A DNA stretch of 64,000 bases from Anaerocolumna sp. AGMB13025 (GTDB lineage Bacteria; Bacillota; Clostridia; Lachnospirales; Lachnospiraceae), in NCBI RefSeq assembly GCF_029689925.1, contig NZ_CP121445.1:5068501-5132500 (forward strand), written 5' to 3'. The notes below the pieces were generated by a model that saw only the letters and a list, made by a program, of their open reading frames with translations, searched no databases and had not been told where the DNA came from. A program made the translations under genes and the position numbers. This document shows, piece after piece, positions 43,261 to 53,118 of this stretch. Each line of letters begins with the position of its first letter. Position 1 is the first letter of the stretch.

Positions 43261-44532
43261 AAAAGTAAAAAACCAGTATTTTTTATAATCTTGATCATTG
43301 CCTTGCTTATGACCTATACCGCTGTTTTTGGTATTTCTATTCCAAACACGCCTATTAAAATAGCCGGAGCACCGGATATGCGTTTTGGTATTGATATAAG
43401 AGGAGGCGTTGACGCGGCATTTGAACCGGTTGGTCTCGACCGTAAGCCAACGGCGAAAGAGTTAGAAGCCGCCCGTTCCATCATTGAAACCCGTCTTGAC
43501 CAAAAAAACATATTAGACCGCGATGTAACCATTGATAAAGACAACGGCTACGTTATCGTACGTTTTCCCTGGAAAGCGGATGAAAAAGACTTTAATCCCC
43601 AGGAAGCTATGGCGGAGTTAGGTGAAACGGCCCAGCTTACTTTCCAGGATGCCGAGGGCAATATATTACTGGAAGGTTCCCATGTTACAAACAGCTCTCC
43701 TGAATCAGACCGAAATACCGGACAATTTGCAGTTAGCCTTACTTTTGATGAAGAAGGAACCAAGTTATTCAGCAAAGCAACCGAAAAGCTTGTTGGTAAA
43801 GAAATCGATATTTATATGGATAAAAATTTAATACAGAGAGCTACCGTTAATGAACATATTTCAAGTGGTAAAGCGCAAATTGACCACATTAAATCTTACG
43901 ATGAAGCGAAGGCTCTTGCTGATAAGATTAATGCAGGTTCCCTGCCATTTTCCATGACTACCAAGAATCACTCCACCATCAGTCCAAGCCTTGGTGCAGG
44001 TGCTCTTGATGTAATGGTTCAGGCCGGTTTTATCGCTTTTTGCTTAATCTCCGTACTCCTTATCCTTTACTACCGTCTCCCTGGTTTTGTTGCCTGCATC
44101 GCACTTTTAATCCAGGTTTCCGGTCAGATTTTAGCATTATCCATTCCTCAGATAACCCTTACCCTAACCGGTATTGCCGGTGTTATCCTGTCAATTGGTA
44201 TGGGTGTTGATGCCAATGTTATTATCTCCGAACGTATTAATGAAGAAATCAAATCCGGTAAAAGTATTCCGTCTGCCATCTCTTCCGGTTTCAAAGATGC
44301 TTTTTCCTCCGTATTTGATGGTAATATCACCGTTTTAATCGTAGCCATCATATTAATGATTTTTGGTTCAGGTTCGTTACTATCCTTTGCATATTCTCTG
44401 CTTACCGGTATTTTCTTCAACTTCGTGGCAGGTGTTACAGCTTCCCGTTTGATGATCCGGTCCTTAAGCGAATTTAAAGCTTTACGTAAACCTGCGCTTT
44501 TCAAATGTAGGTCAAGGAGGGTAACATTATGA
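43258..44532 (+). CDS. secD: protein translocase subunit SecD
   Basis: 424 residues, six membrane segments. An N-terminal anchor (about 7-27) is followed by a large external domain (GIDIRGGVDAAFEP, ETRLDQKNILDRDV). The C-terminal transmembrane half contains ITLTLTGIAGVILSIGMGVDANVII, the conserved region with the functional Asp. With SecF it uses the proton motive force to complete protein export through SecYEG. Its ATG is set by leader copy B. It overlaps secF by 4 bases. Confidence 0.95.
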   Translation: MKSKKPVFFIILIIALLMTYTAVFGISIPNTPIKIAGAPDMRFGIDIRGGVDAAFEPVGLDRKPTAKELEAARSIIETRLDQKNILDRDVTIDKDNGYVIVRFPWKADEKDFNPQEAMAELGETAQLTFQDAEGNILLEGSHVTNSSPESDRNTGQFAVSLTFDEEGTKLFSKATEKLVGKEIDIYMDKNLIQRATVNEHISSGKAQIDHIKSYDEAKALADKINAGSLPFSMTTKNHSTISPSLGAGALDVMVQAGFIAFCLISVLLILYYRLPGFVACIALLIQVSGQILALSIPQITLTLTGIAGVILSIGMGVDANVIISERINEEIKSGKSIPSAISSGFKDAFSSVFDGNITVLIVAIILMIFGSGSLLSFAYSLLTGIFFNFVAGVTASRLMIRSLSEFKALRKPALFKCRSRRVTL

Positions 44533-45500
44533 CAGAGAATAACGTTATGCCAGTAAATAATAAACCTGGTAGAATTATCGAATTTTATCAAAAACGTTGG
44601 ATATTCTTTACAATATCTTTAGTAATTATGCTTGTTGGTATTATTTCCGCTTTTATAAACGGTGTACATTTAGATATTCAATTTAAAGGCGGTGCCTTGT
44701 TAAAGTACTCTTATGCCGGAGACATCGATGCAGATGCAGCCGCAGATGTTGTATCCGGAATGTTAGACAGACCGGTATCCACACAGCTTACCTCTGACAT
44801 TGCTACCAATGAAAAAAGACTTATTATAAGCATTGCCGGTAACTATGGTCTGGACGCAAAAGATCAGGACAAACTTGATAGTGTATTAAAAGAAAAATTT
44901 CCTGATTCAAAATTGTCCCTTTCCGAATCTTCCATGGTTGAACCATTTTTCGGTAAGAAGTTCCTGACAGACGGAATTATAGCAATCGGTCTTTCTGCTA
45001 TTCTGGTTATGATTTATGTATGGATTCGTTTCAGCCGTATGGGCGGACTTTCAGCTGGTGTTATGGCCTTAGTTGCTTTATTCCATGACGTTTTGGTCGT
45101 ATTTTTCACCTGTGTTATTTTTCAGATTCCCATCGGTGATTCCTTTGTTGCAGTTACTTTGAGTATTATCGGTTATTCCGTTAATGATACCATCGTAATT
45201 TATGACCGTATCCGTGAAAATACCAAACTGCATCCAAAGACACCTGTGGATACGATTACGAACCTTTCCATCTCCCAGTCCATAACCAGATCCATCAATA
45301 CAAACCTGGCCGTATTATTAAGTGTCAGCCTGGTTTATATTCTGGCTCACATTAACAGCATTGACTCCATCCAAAGCTTTGCACTTCCTATGGCTGTTGG
45401 TTCCATCAGTGGTTGCTATTCTACCATCTGTATTGCAGGTCCCCTTTGGGTAATGTGGAAAAAGAGAAAGAATTCCAGTGTTGCTTTTAAAAACAGCTGA
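44529..45500 (+). CDS. secF: protein translocase subunit SecF
   Basis: 323 residues, six membrane segments. Motifs are GVHLDIQFKGGALLKY after the first segment, VTLSIIGYSVNDTIVIYDRIREN and SITRSINTNLAVLLS. It forms the SecDF complex with SecD. Its ATG overlaps the secD stop as ATGA, and a strong terminator follows. Confidence 0.96.
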   Translation: MTENNVMPVNNKPGRIIEFYQKRWIFFTISLVIMLVGIISAFINGVHLDIQFKGGALLKYSYAGDIDADAAADVVSGMLDRPVSTQLTSDIATNEKRLIISIAGNYGLDAKDQDKLDSVLKEKFPDSKLSLSESSMVEPFFGKKFLTDGIIAIGLSAILVMIYVWIRFSRMGGLSAGVMALVALFHDVLVVFFTCVIFQIPIGDSFVAVTLSIIGYSVNDTIVIYDRIRENTKLHPKTPVDTITNLSISQSITRSINTNLAVLLSVSLVYILAHINSIDSIQSFALPMAVGSISGCYSTICIAGPLWVMWKKRKNSSVAFKNS

Positions 45501-45555
45501 CATTAAATAAAAAATATTCACGAATTATGAAATGATATAACACCCACACAGTTCA

Positions 45556-45591
45556 AAAGGGCTGCCGTAATTCCCATTGCGGCAGCCCTTT
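45556..45591. terminator. secDF terminator, bidirectional
   Basis: Perfect 12-base arms AAAGGGCTGCCG and CGGCAGCCCTTT around a 12-nt loop. It lies between the convergent secF and Spo0E-like genes. T-runs are short on both sides, but the stem is very stable. Confidence 0.75.
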
Positions 45592-45604
45592 GCAATATAG
45601 TGGA

Positions 45605-45823
45605 TTAGATATCTCCCAGATCATAACAAGTATTTAAAAGGTCATCAAAGTATTTTCCTTTTTCCTCTATCTCCGGGTTGATTACTAAATTATCACAATT
45701 ATCAATTAATTTATTTAAATCTAGCCTTACTCTTTCCAAACTTAATAACTGAACTTTCGGTTTTGAAATTCTATTTACCATTTCCTCACTGTAAGTATTT
45801 CTTATAGAATTTGCGTTATTCAT
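45605..45823 (-). CDS. Spo0E-like small protein
   Basis: 72 residues. The middle and end follow the Spo0E aspartyl-phosphate phosphatase pattern: a first helix LERVRLDLNKLIDN and a second helix EEKGKYFDDLLNTCYDL at the position of the SxxLDxLI motif, with Lys-Tyr-Phe variations. Spo0E proteins remove phosphate from Spo0A~P and so restrain sporulation. The motif is degenerate, so activity is uncertain. An AAGGAGGAC site precedes ATG. It lies next to a two-component cluster on the same strand, about 145 bases after the response regulator stop. Confidence 0.6.
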   Translation of the reverse strand: MNNANSIRNTYSEEMVNRISKPKVQLLSLERVRLDLNKLIDNCDNLVINPEIEEKGKYFDDLLNTCYDLGDI

Positions 45824-45966
45824 AATTTTGTCCTCCTTGTAGAAAATGAATAGTATATGATAGCCGTTTATATATACATAATACTTAGTCCTACTGACGG
45901 ATTTCTGACAAAATATTCTTGGAGTTCACAGGAGCCTCTTTCGTTCGGTAAGAACCCCCTTTTTTC

Positions 45967-47094
45967 TTACTTAAATGATTTGATTAGTATATGATAGAGC
46001 TTCACAGCTACATTGCCCGGAGGAAGTCCCAGTTCCTTCTTAAGTATGTCCGTATAGCGTTCAAACTGCCGTTCTAATCGGTTTCTGTCTCTTTGAAGAG
46101 AATATATTCTCATCAGCAGACAATTAATTTCTTCATCAATTTCGTTAAAGTTTATTAGTTTCTTAGTAATATGTAATGCCAGGGTTAATTGGGAATTATC
46201 GATTAAATAATTAACCAGTTTTTTGGAGAAAGAAAAATATAATTCCGTTATCCTCTCTTTCTCCGGTAACGACCAGCTGTAATCCTTTTCACCGAATAAT
46301 TCTCCCGTGTACAGCCTTTCAATATGTACGGCTTCCTCCTGACTGGCTTCTTCCAGCCTGCCAAACTTTAAGATCCGGCTTTCAAAATCAATCATATCTA
46401 CATAAATATCAGTCATATCAATCTTATAGCTTTCATCCGCTGAGATAATTACCGTTTTCATCCCATGAGGTTCCAGTGCTTTTCTTAACTTATAAACTGT
46501 TGTATTAAGGTAAGTTTCCGCATTCTGCGGTGCCATCCCGGCGAAAACCTCCTCGATAATCCTCCATTTTGAAACCAGTCTTCCTCTGTGCAAAATTAAA
46601 TATGCCATCAGTTCTGAGCTTTTCGATGATGTGAATTGTACCGAGGCAGTGCTATTAATTTTCACTTCCATTCCGCCCAAACAATGAAGTATCAACTTAT
46701 ATGGTGGCTTTTCACGTTTTTGCGGTTGTAAGAATATTAAATTTTCTTTCGCTTTTTGTATGGATTTTTCCAGTTTCTCCTGAGTTATCGGTTTTACCAG
46801 GTAATCAAAAGCATACATTCCGTATGCTTCCAGGGCATATTCTTTATATGCCGTAAGAAAGAATATGGCAATTTCATTATATTCCGCAGTCACCCTTCTG
46901 ACCAAATCGAGACCATTTTCTTCGGGCATATTAATATCCACAAATGCCATATCCACTTTATTTTTTTTAATATATTGATATGCTTCACCCGGACTTTGAA
47001 AACTGCCGGTCAACTCGATATCCGGAATTTTGGAGAGCATTTTTTTCATAATCAACAACATTGATTTCTCGTCATCAACAAGAATTACTTTCAT
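45967..47094 (-). CDS. response regulator with SARP-like winged helix and BTAD domain
   Basis: 375 residues from ATG 47094 (AAGGTGATAAA directly upstream). The receiver domain (about 1-118) has acidic Asp7/Asp8, phospho-acceptor Asp53 (VDINMP), Thr81 and Lys101. A winged-helix DNA-binding domain follows (about 135-230; SSKSSELMAYLILHRGRLVSKWRIIEEVF), then a helical bacterial transcriptional activator domain (about 240-370). Such regulators are usually paired with 7TM-type histidine kinases, two of which lie directly upstream. Targets are unknown. Confidence 0.88.
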   Translation of the reverse strand: MKVILVDDEKSMLLIMKKMLSKIPDIELTGSFQSPGEAYQYIKKNKVDMAFVDINMPEENGLDLVRRVTAEYNEIAIFFLTAYKEYALEAYGMYAFDYLVKPITQEKLEKSIQKAKENLIFLQPQKREKPPYKLILHCLGGMEVKINSTASVQFTSSKSSELMAYLILHRGRLVSKWRIIEEVFAGMAPQNAETYLNTTVYKLRKALEPHGMKTVIISADESYKIDMTDIYVDMIDFESRILKFGRLEEASQEEAVHIERLYTGELFGEKDYSWSLPEKERITELYFSFSKKLVNYLIDNSQLTLALHITKKLINFNEIDEEINCLLMRIYSLQRDRNRLERQFERYTDILKKELGLPPGNVAVKLYHILIKSFK

Positions 47095-47098
47095 TTTA

Positions 47099-48880
47099 TC
47101 ACCTTGTAATATTTTTTTTGAACCCAAATCTTTCACCTGCTGCAGGAATAGCTATAAAAAAATTACTTCCTTCACCAAATGTACTGTCAACCCATATATC
47201 CCCATAATTTCGCTTAATTATCTGGCTGCATAGCAATAATCCTAACCCTATTCCCACTTCTCCTTCCGTACCAATGGACGGGCTGGCGTCCACATCCTGA
47301 AAAAGCAGTTGTACTTTTTCCGATTCCATTCCTATACCCGTATCTTTAATTGAAATAATAATGAAATCCTCTTCTTTCTCAGCGGTAATGCTGATACTGC
47401 CATTCCGGTCCGTAAATTTCACCGCATTGGAAAGTAAATTTCTTAATACAATATCAAGCATCCCCCGGTCGGCATATACCATCAAATCATCTTCTATGGT
47501 AAGATGAATACCAATATTTTTATTCTCCGCCTTTTCACGTATGGTTTTAACCGCTTCTTGTGCCAGTTTGGAAAGCTTCCATTCCATAGGGGAATATATG
47601 ATACCGGTCTGCTTGTTTTGAAAATATTCCAACATATTGTCTACTCTTAAAAAAATGTTATTCACGTATTTTTGGATTTCACTGATCAACTGATTATTAT
47701 TACCGTTACTATCCTGACTTTTTAGTATATCCGAAAGATTTAAAAGCATGTCTAAAGGCTCTTTGATATCTTTGGCTACAACATTGATCAGCCTGTCCTT
47801 TAATGTATTAAGCGCAGTTAGCTGGGCCGAAGCCTGGGTTAAATTCTCTATATTTCTTTCAAAGTCAGTGATATCCGTTATTACCAGTATTTTTCCGAGC
47901 AATAATTTCTTATTATATATAAAGGTAAGCTCTAATTTGTAACTTTTTAGTACCTCCTTTCTTTGTAATCGGAATTTTGTTTCAACCATTTGGCTTTGCT
48001 GCAAAGTTTCGCTAATAACCGGATAATTTTTAAACAGATTAAGGCTGTCCCCCTCCTCTTTTATACCCGTCTTCAATTCCGGTATTATAGTAACTGCCGA
48101 TTCATTATAATTAATTATTTGATTATTGAAATCCATAACAATAACACCTTCTGACATTGACTTAAATATTTTTTCGAAAGCGATCGGCGATATTTTAAGG
48201 AAGTTTAACCTGTAGATTGCAAGGTGAAACAATATGCCGGTGAAAAGAAATCCAAAAGGAGTTAAATCCAGGACAGCTTTTGAACTGTGTAACAGAGTAA
48301 ATAGATTCAGGAGCCATGGAATAAAGGCTCCCAGAACCAGAATTATAATCTGTTTTCGGTATAAACTGCTTTCTTTTAAATATTTAACGATAAGCAAAAT
48401 AATGCTTCCTATAACCGATAGATAGGAATATGCGATATGTACCCAGTACCAGGGACCTTTCTTTAAATATACCATCGGGAAATAACCGCTGTAATCTATT
48501 GATATGCTTTTATAAAAGAGCTGATGCCAGTCATTGGTGTACTGTAACAGTAACGTAAGTACCGGTATAACAAACAGAATACTATATAACCATTTTCCTG
48601 TAAAACGGTATCCTGTATACTCCAAGGTCATAAGCAGCCACAACGGTGGTATAAATGGAATTCCTATATATTCTACCATAAGGCAGACTTTTATTCCTTC
48701 CAGGTCAGAGAGAGTCACTTCATGGGCATAACCGAAGGTATAAACAGAAGCGGCAAGCATAACCAGTGATAGTTTTAGAGCAATTGGTATTTTTCTGCGT
48801 TTCCAGGAAATATATGCAGTAAAGAGCATAACAAATACGGAAACAAACAAAGCCATACTTAAATAGTAATTATTAAGCAT
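47099..48880 (-). CDS. 7TM sensor histidine kinase-like protein lacking the phospho-acceptor His
   Basis: 593 residues. Seven N-terminal membrane segments (about 5-225, histidine-kinase 7TM type) are followed by a PAS-like domain (about 230-340), a dimerisation helix region and HATPase_c (about 430-590) with N-box NLLSNAVKF, DTGIG (513-517) and GIGLGLLLC. At the H-box position the sequence reads NVVAKDIKEP (about 367-375), with Lys370 where the neighbouring kinase has His in THDIRNP. The ATPase looks intact, so this may be a partner or regulator of the other kinase. It ends 4 bases before the response regulator ATG. Confidence 0.87.
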   Translation of the reverse strand: MLNNYYLSMALFVSVFVMLFTAYISWKRRKIPIALKLSLVMLAASVYTFGYAHEVTLSDLEGIKVCLMVEYIGIPFIPPLWLLMTLEYTGYRFTGKWLYSILFVIPVLTLLLQYTNDWHQLFYKSISIDYSGYFPMVYLKKGPWYWVHIAYSYLSVIGSIILLIVKYLKESSLYRKQIIILVLGAFIPWLLNLFTLLHSSKAVLDLTPFGFLFTGILFHLAIYRLNFLKISPIAFEKIFKSMSEGVIVMDFNNQIINYNESAVTIIPELKTGIKEEGDSLNLFKNYPVISETLQQSQMVETKFRLQRKEVLKSYKLELTFIYNKKLLLGKILVITDITDFERNIENLTQASAQLTALNTLKDRLINVVAKDIKEPLDMLLNLSDILKSQDSNGNNNQLISEIQKYVNNIFLRVDNMLEYFQNKQTGIIYSPMEWKLSKLAQEAVKTIREKAENKNIGIHLTIEDDLMVYADRGMLDIVLRNLLSNAVKFTDRNGSISITAEKEEDFIIISIKDTGIGMESEKVQLLFQDVDASPSIGTEGEVGIGLGLLLCSQIIKRNYGDIWVDSTFGEGSNFFIAIPAAGERFGFKKNITR

Positions 48881-48963
48881 AAATATGTACCCTCGATTGT
48901 AAATCCTTCTTTATAGGATCAAACGTGTTTAAACACCGGCTTTACCGAATCCTATAAATGAAT

Positions 48964-51174
48964 TTACTTTACAATTTTATTCGTTGTCAACAAAGATATG
49001 TAAAAAGTGCTCCCCTTACCCGGCTTACTTTCTGCCCAGATTTCCCCTCCTTCTTTCATGATGAATTCCTTGCAGATTAAAAGCCCTAATCCAATTCCCT
49101 TTTCTCCTGCCGTTCCTAAGGTTGAACTTGCATGCCCCTCTTGAAAAAGATTCTGAACTTTTTCCTCTTCCATACCAATACCAGTATCCTTTACTGAAAT
49201 CACCGTCTTTTTCTCAGTTTCATACGCCTCAACCAAAATACTGCCACCCTGATTTGTAAATTTTATTGCATTGGAAAGAAGGTTTCGCAGAACTAATTCA
49301 AGCATCTCTTTATCAGCATATACCTTAATTTTCTTGTCAAACCTATAGCTGATATCAATGGACTTTACTCCGGCACTGATTAGGTAGAGTCCCATGGTCT
49401 CTTTTACAATATCGGACAGATTCCATACAGAAGGTTTAAACACGAGACCATCCCGCTGGCCATTCAGCCATTCTAACAAATTCTCGATGATACTATAGGT
49501 ATAATTAACCTGCTTTTTAACTTCTGATAATATTTCCATGAAGTCCTTGTTATACAATTCATTATCCTGTTCCAGCAGGTCAATCAGACTTACCATGGTA
49601 GCCATCGGATTTCTTATATCATGAGTAAAAACCGTAAATAATTTGTCCTTTAACGCATTCAGTTCCTTTAGATGCTCCGCTGCGGAAACTAACTGCTGAT
49701 TCTTTATATTATCCGTGATATCCAGAATAAAGTAAACTCCATGAGTTAGATTTCCGCATTTGTCATATATGGGAGTACCGTTAAATACCATATGGGTAAC
49801 CTGATCACCATTTTTCATAAGAAAGTGGAAATTCACTACCTTTTCCCCTCGAAGTACCCTTAGAACCGGCAGATCCTCTACTTCTATCTCCGTACCATCC
49901 TGGTAAAAATATAATCCATTATTACAGATATTAATAATCTTCTCTTCAAGTTTGCAGACATTATTTGAAAAAATATCCTTGTCTGCATTACTATAGTAAA
50001 TAAAGTTGGCATCTTTATCGGATACCGCCAGATATGCCATACCGGACACAGTATTAATAATTGCCTCCATTTGTATTTTCTGATGGTTAACCTCTCCGGT
50101 AAGATCCTTAAGCCTTTCTTGGCTTACTTCTGTCTTAATCAAAAGTTTTTCTTCCCTGATCTTCCTCTCTGTTATATCAATCAATATAGATACGGTTCCT
50201 ATTTTCTTATAGCCACTTTTATACAGGGGATAGACTTTTACATAATAGTGCTTTTTCTTACCCCATTTTAGGGTATCGATTTCAAACTCATCTTCCTGCA
50301 TATTTTTACAGGATAAGCTCCATCTTGGCCAGTTAATCAGTACATCCTCCAGTTTTCTCCCCAAAAGGTCAACAGATTTCCCGAAAGTATCTGAAATAAA
50401 TCGGTCTACCGCACTGTTTTTGTCAATGACAATACCGGAATTATTAATGGTAATAAAACCTTCCCCCACTGAATCAATAACCTGTTTCCTTGTAACCGGC
50501 ACAGCAGAAAATAACTGGTGTTTAAAAATACTTCTAAATAGTAGGATACCCGTAACCGTAAAAGCAATTGATATTAACGGCAGATTAATATCATAGCCTG
50601 GCTTTATTATTTTCATGAGGGAGGTAAAAAAAGGAATTAATATACCGGCAGCCATAGTGATGGTCTGTTTCTTATATAATTCATTCATTTCTTTATAAAA
50701 AGATAACAGTAAAACTATGGCAGATAGAAAAATAGTAAGTTCCAGCAGTTTAACTAAGAAAGCAAAAGGAGTACTAATAACTACTAATTGACCTTTTATA
50801 AAATAGATATCCCCCCTCATCAGAGGATTATACCGATCCGTCCATTTTAATACGATACCTGTGACAGGGGGAATACAGATTAATACAATATTAATCGGTC
50901 TTAAAATAGTTTCCTTTCCTACAAAGACAATAACCTGAATTAATAGTGTAGGAATCATTAATAAAAAAACTGTCTGACTGATATTCAGCCAGAAAAGCTT
51001 AAAATGATTTTCCTTTTCTATCAACTCCATAAAAGAGCTTGAGGCAAAAACAGTAATCTGTGACATAAGCATAGCAAATATAACCGTGTTTTTAGAATGT
51101 TTCATTTTGAATGCATATATTGTAAGCAGTAAGCTGATAAAAGCGGATATTGCGGTTAATATTTGGAATATCAT
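48964..51174 (-). CDS. 7TM-PAS sensor histidine kinase
   Basis: 736 residues. Seven N-terminal membrane segments (about 1-215) are followed by a PAS domain (about 228-340), a coiled segment, a second PAS (about 365-490), HisKA with His518 (THDIRNP), and HATPase_c with NLLSNAIKF, DTGIGMEEEK and GIGLGLLIC. It is 83 bases upstream of the second kinase and the response regulator gene, on the same strand. It is the only member of the pair with an acceptor His and so probably phosphorylates the shared regulator. The ligand is unknown. Confidence 0.9.
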   Translation of the reverse strand: MIFQILTAISAFISLLLTIYAFKMKHSKNTVIFAMLMSQITVFASSSFMELIEKENHFKLFWLNISQTVFLLMIPTLLIQVIVFVGKETILRPINIVLICIPPVTGIVLKWTDRYNPLMRGDIYFIKGQLVVISTPFAFLVKLLELTIFLSAIVLLLSFYKEMNELYKKQTITMAAGILIPFFTSLMKIIKPGYDINLPLISIAFTVTGILLFRSIFKHQLFSAVPVTRKQVIDSVGEGFITINNSGIVIDKNSAVDRFISDTFGKSVDLLGRKLEDVLINWPRWSLSCKNMQEDEFEIDTLKWGKKKHYYVKVYPLYKSGYKKIGTVSILIDITERKIREEKLLIKTEVSQERLKDLTGEVNHQKIQMEAIINTVSGMAYLAVSDKDANFIYYSNADKDIFSNNVCKLEEKIINICNNGLYFYQDGTEIEVEDLPVLRVLRGEKVVNFHFLMKNGDQVTHMVFNGTPIYDKCGNLTHGVYFILDITDNIKNQQLVSAAEHLKELNALKDKLFTVFTHDIRNPMATMVSLIDLLEQDNELYNKDFMEILSEVKKQVNYTYSIIENLLEWLNGQRDGLVFKPSVWNLSDIVKETMGLYLISAGVKSIDISYRFDKKIKVYADKEMLELVLRNLLSNAIKFTNQGGSILVEAYETEKKTVISVKDTGIGMEEEKVQNLFQEGHASSTLGTAGEKGIGLGLLICKEFIMKEGGEIWAESKPGKGSTFYISLLTTNKIVK

Positions 51175-51359
51175 ATTATTTTAATCACCCTAATATTTAA
51201 TTGTCATTTTTAATATAAAAACTTGACCTATAATCAAATTTTATCACAAAACATACAATATAAGCAATATAGTAAGGCGAATTTACTAAACGCTCAGTAA
51301 CATGGAGAAGTATCAATTTTTTTGTTATATTTTGTATTAATTTTTACAATAATTACATG

Positions 51360-51388
51360 TTTACATCAGAACATTTGTTTGTTATAAT
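51360..51388 (+). promoter_or_regulatory. promoter of the Y-family polymerase gene with LexA-box-like site
   Basis: TTTACA (51360-51365), 17 nt, TATAAT (51383-51388). The spacer contains AGAACATTTGTTTG (51368-51381), which matches the Gram-positive LexA box CGAACN4GTTCG at most positions. It implies SOS control, with LexA bound between the two hexamers. Confidence 0.72.
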
Positions 51389-51409
51389 TTTCTCAATGGA
51401 GGTAAACGT

Positions 51410-52678
51410 ATGTTCGGTAAAATTATATTTCATGTTGATGTTAACTCGGCATTCTTAAGTTGGGAAGCTACTTACCGTATTAACGTACTTGGGGAGAAAG
51501 AAGATTTACGGTTGATACCTTCCGCTGTCGGCGGAGACGTTGAAAAAAGACACGGTATCATTCTGGCTAAATCCCAACCGGCTAAAAAATATAATATACA
51601 GACAGGGGAAAGTATAAGAGAAGCCTTAAATAAGTGTCCTGATTTGAAACTTGTTCAGCCTCACTATGATTTGTATGACAGATCTTCAAAAGCTTTTATT
51701 GAAATCTTAAAAGAATACTCCTCCTGTGTGGAGCAGTATTCCGTGGATGAGGCTTATTGTGATATGACGGGAACCGAGTATTTATTCGGCTCCCCTGTAG
51801 TTGCTGCTACCACCATTAAGGACCGTATTTACAGGGAACTCGGCTTTACCGTAAACATTGGAATCTCTTCCAATAAGTTACTTGCCAAGATGGCCGGAGA
51901 TTTTAAGAAACCGAACCTTGTACACACATTATTTCCTGATGAGATAGAAAAAATGTGGCGTTTACCGGTAAGTGAACTATTTTATGTGGGCCGTGCAACT
52001 ACTAAGACTCTGCTGAAACTGGGAATTCAAACCATTGGGGAATTGGCAAAAGCAGACGTTGGTATGTTACGTGCACACATGAAATCTCATGGAGAATTAA
52101 TTTGGTGTTTTGCCAATGGTATCGACGTATCTGCCGTTGAACCTCAGCCACCGGCGAATAAGGGCTATGGAAATTCAACCACCATAAGTTTCGACGTAGA
52201 TGATCCCAGTGTTGCTAAATTAGTCCTTTTGTCCTTGTGCGAAACCGTCTGTGCGAGACTTAGAAAAGATAATGTAATCGCTTCTGTCGTTTCCGTAAGC
52301 ATTGTAGATTTTGAATTTCATTGGGAGTCTCACCAGATAAAGCTTTTTACAGCAACCAATCTTACGAATGAAGTCCATAAGGCGGCCTGCCGGCTTTTTG
52401 ATGAACTGTGGGATGGAACTCCCATCCGTAAATTAGGCGTACACACCAGTATGGTTAGGGAAAATGATCATGTCCGGCAATTGGATCTATTTTCCTTTGA
52501 TGAGTACGAAAAGTTTGAAAAACTTGATAACGCTATTGATGCCATTCGGTTCCGATATGGCGAACACGCTGTAATGCGGGCAACTTATCTGGGTGGCATC
52601 CGTAAGATAGATCACATGAGCGGAGGAATCAGCAAAGAAAAGCTTAAACCCGAAGGAGAAGAGGTGTATTATGAATGA
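51410..52678 (+). CDS. Y-family DNA polymerase (DinB/UmuC type)
   Basis: 422 residues. A translesion polymerase with catalytic Asp in HVDVNSAFLSWEA and YSVDEAYCDMTG. A helix-hairpin-helix region (LFYVGRATTKTLLKLGIQTIGELAKAD) and a little-finger domain (about 240-350) follow. A C-terminal QLDLFSFDEYEK segment resembles a beta-clamp binding motif. AATGGAGGT precedes ATG. This subgroup is common in Clostridia with a small gene downstream, as here (4-base overlap). It is probably SOS-induced. Confidence 0.92.
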   Translation: MFGKIIFHVDVNSAFLSWEATYRINVLGEKEDLRLIPSAVGGDVEKRHGIILAKSQPAKKYNIQTGESIREALNKCPDLKLVQPHYDLYDRSSKAFIEILKEYSSCVEQYSVDEAYCDMTGTEYLFGSPVVAATTIKDRIYRELGFTVNIGISSNKLLAKMAGDFKKPNLVHTLFPDEIEKMWRLPVSELFYVGRATTKTLLKLGIQTIGELAKADVGMLRAHMKSHGELIWCFANGIDVSAVEPQPPANKGYGNSTTISFDVDDPSVAKLVLLSLCETVCARLRKDNVIASVVSVSIVDFEFHWESHQIKLFTATNLTNEVHKAACRLFDELWDGTPIRKLGVHTSMVRENDHVRQLDLFSFDEYEKFEKLDNAIDAIRFRYGEHAVMRATYLGGIRKIDHMSGGISKEKLKPEGEEVYYE

Positions 52679-52923
52679 ATACCGGAATTGATGTTGTGGC
52701 AGCCTTTAATCCTATGGGCGATATAAAACCGGTTTATGCCAGGCTGGAATGTGAAAACCACCTACTTCAGACTTACAAACTGGAAGTAAATAGCACCAAA
52801 CAGGAAAAGTATTCGGGGCTGACGGCTTTTCTTTTTGTCTGTTCCATAGAACGCAATTGTAAGGCAGAACAGATAAGACTTAGATATTATTGTGATTCAC
52901 ATAAGTGGGTTTTGGTAAGCTAA
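52675..52923 (+). CDS. small protein co-encoded with the Y-family polymerase
   Basis: 82 residues. The ATG overlaps the polymerase stop (ATGAATGA), and GGAGAAGAGG lies upstream. It is a soluble, probably beta-rich protein (DIKPVYARLECENHLLQTYKL). I know of no function. Its fixed position after the polymerase gene suggests a partner or regulator of the polymerase. About 195 non-coding bases follow. Confidence 0.7.
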   Translation: MNTGIDVVAAFNPMGDIKPVYARLECENHLLQTYKLEVNSTKQEKYSGLTAFLFVCSIERNCKAEQIRLRYYCDSHKWVLVS

Positions 52924-53118
52924 AGGCTCAATCAAGAGGAATTGCGGATTTCTAAAAAACGCTTTGGTAAAGAGTATCATTATTATTGACCCTGTGGGAC
53001 ATCCTATTTGTATCAGCTTTTTTGGGTTAAGGATAACGTTCCCCACGGTACGATTATTGTAATAGATAGGTCTTAAATTCAATATATTTATAATAACTAA
53101 TAATTCTAAGGTGAAGCT

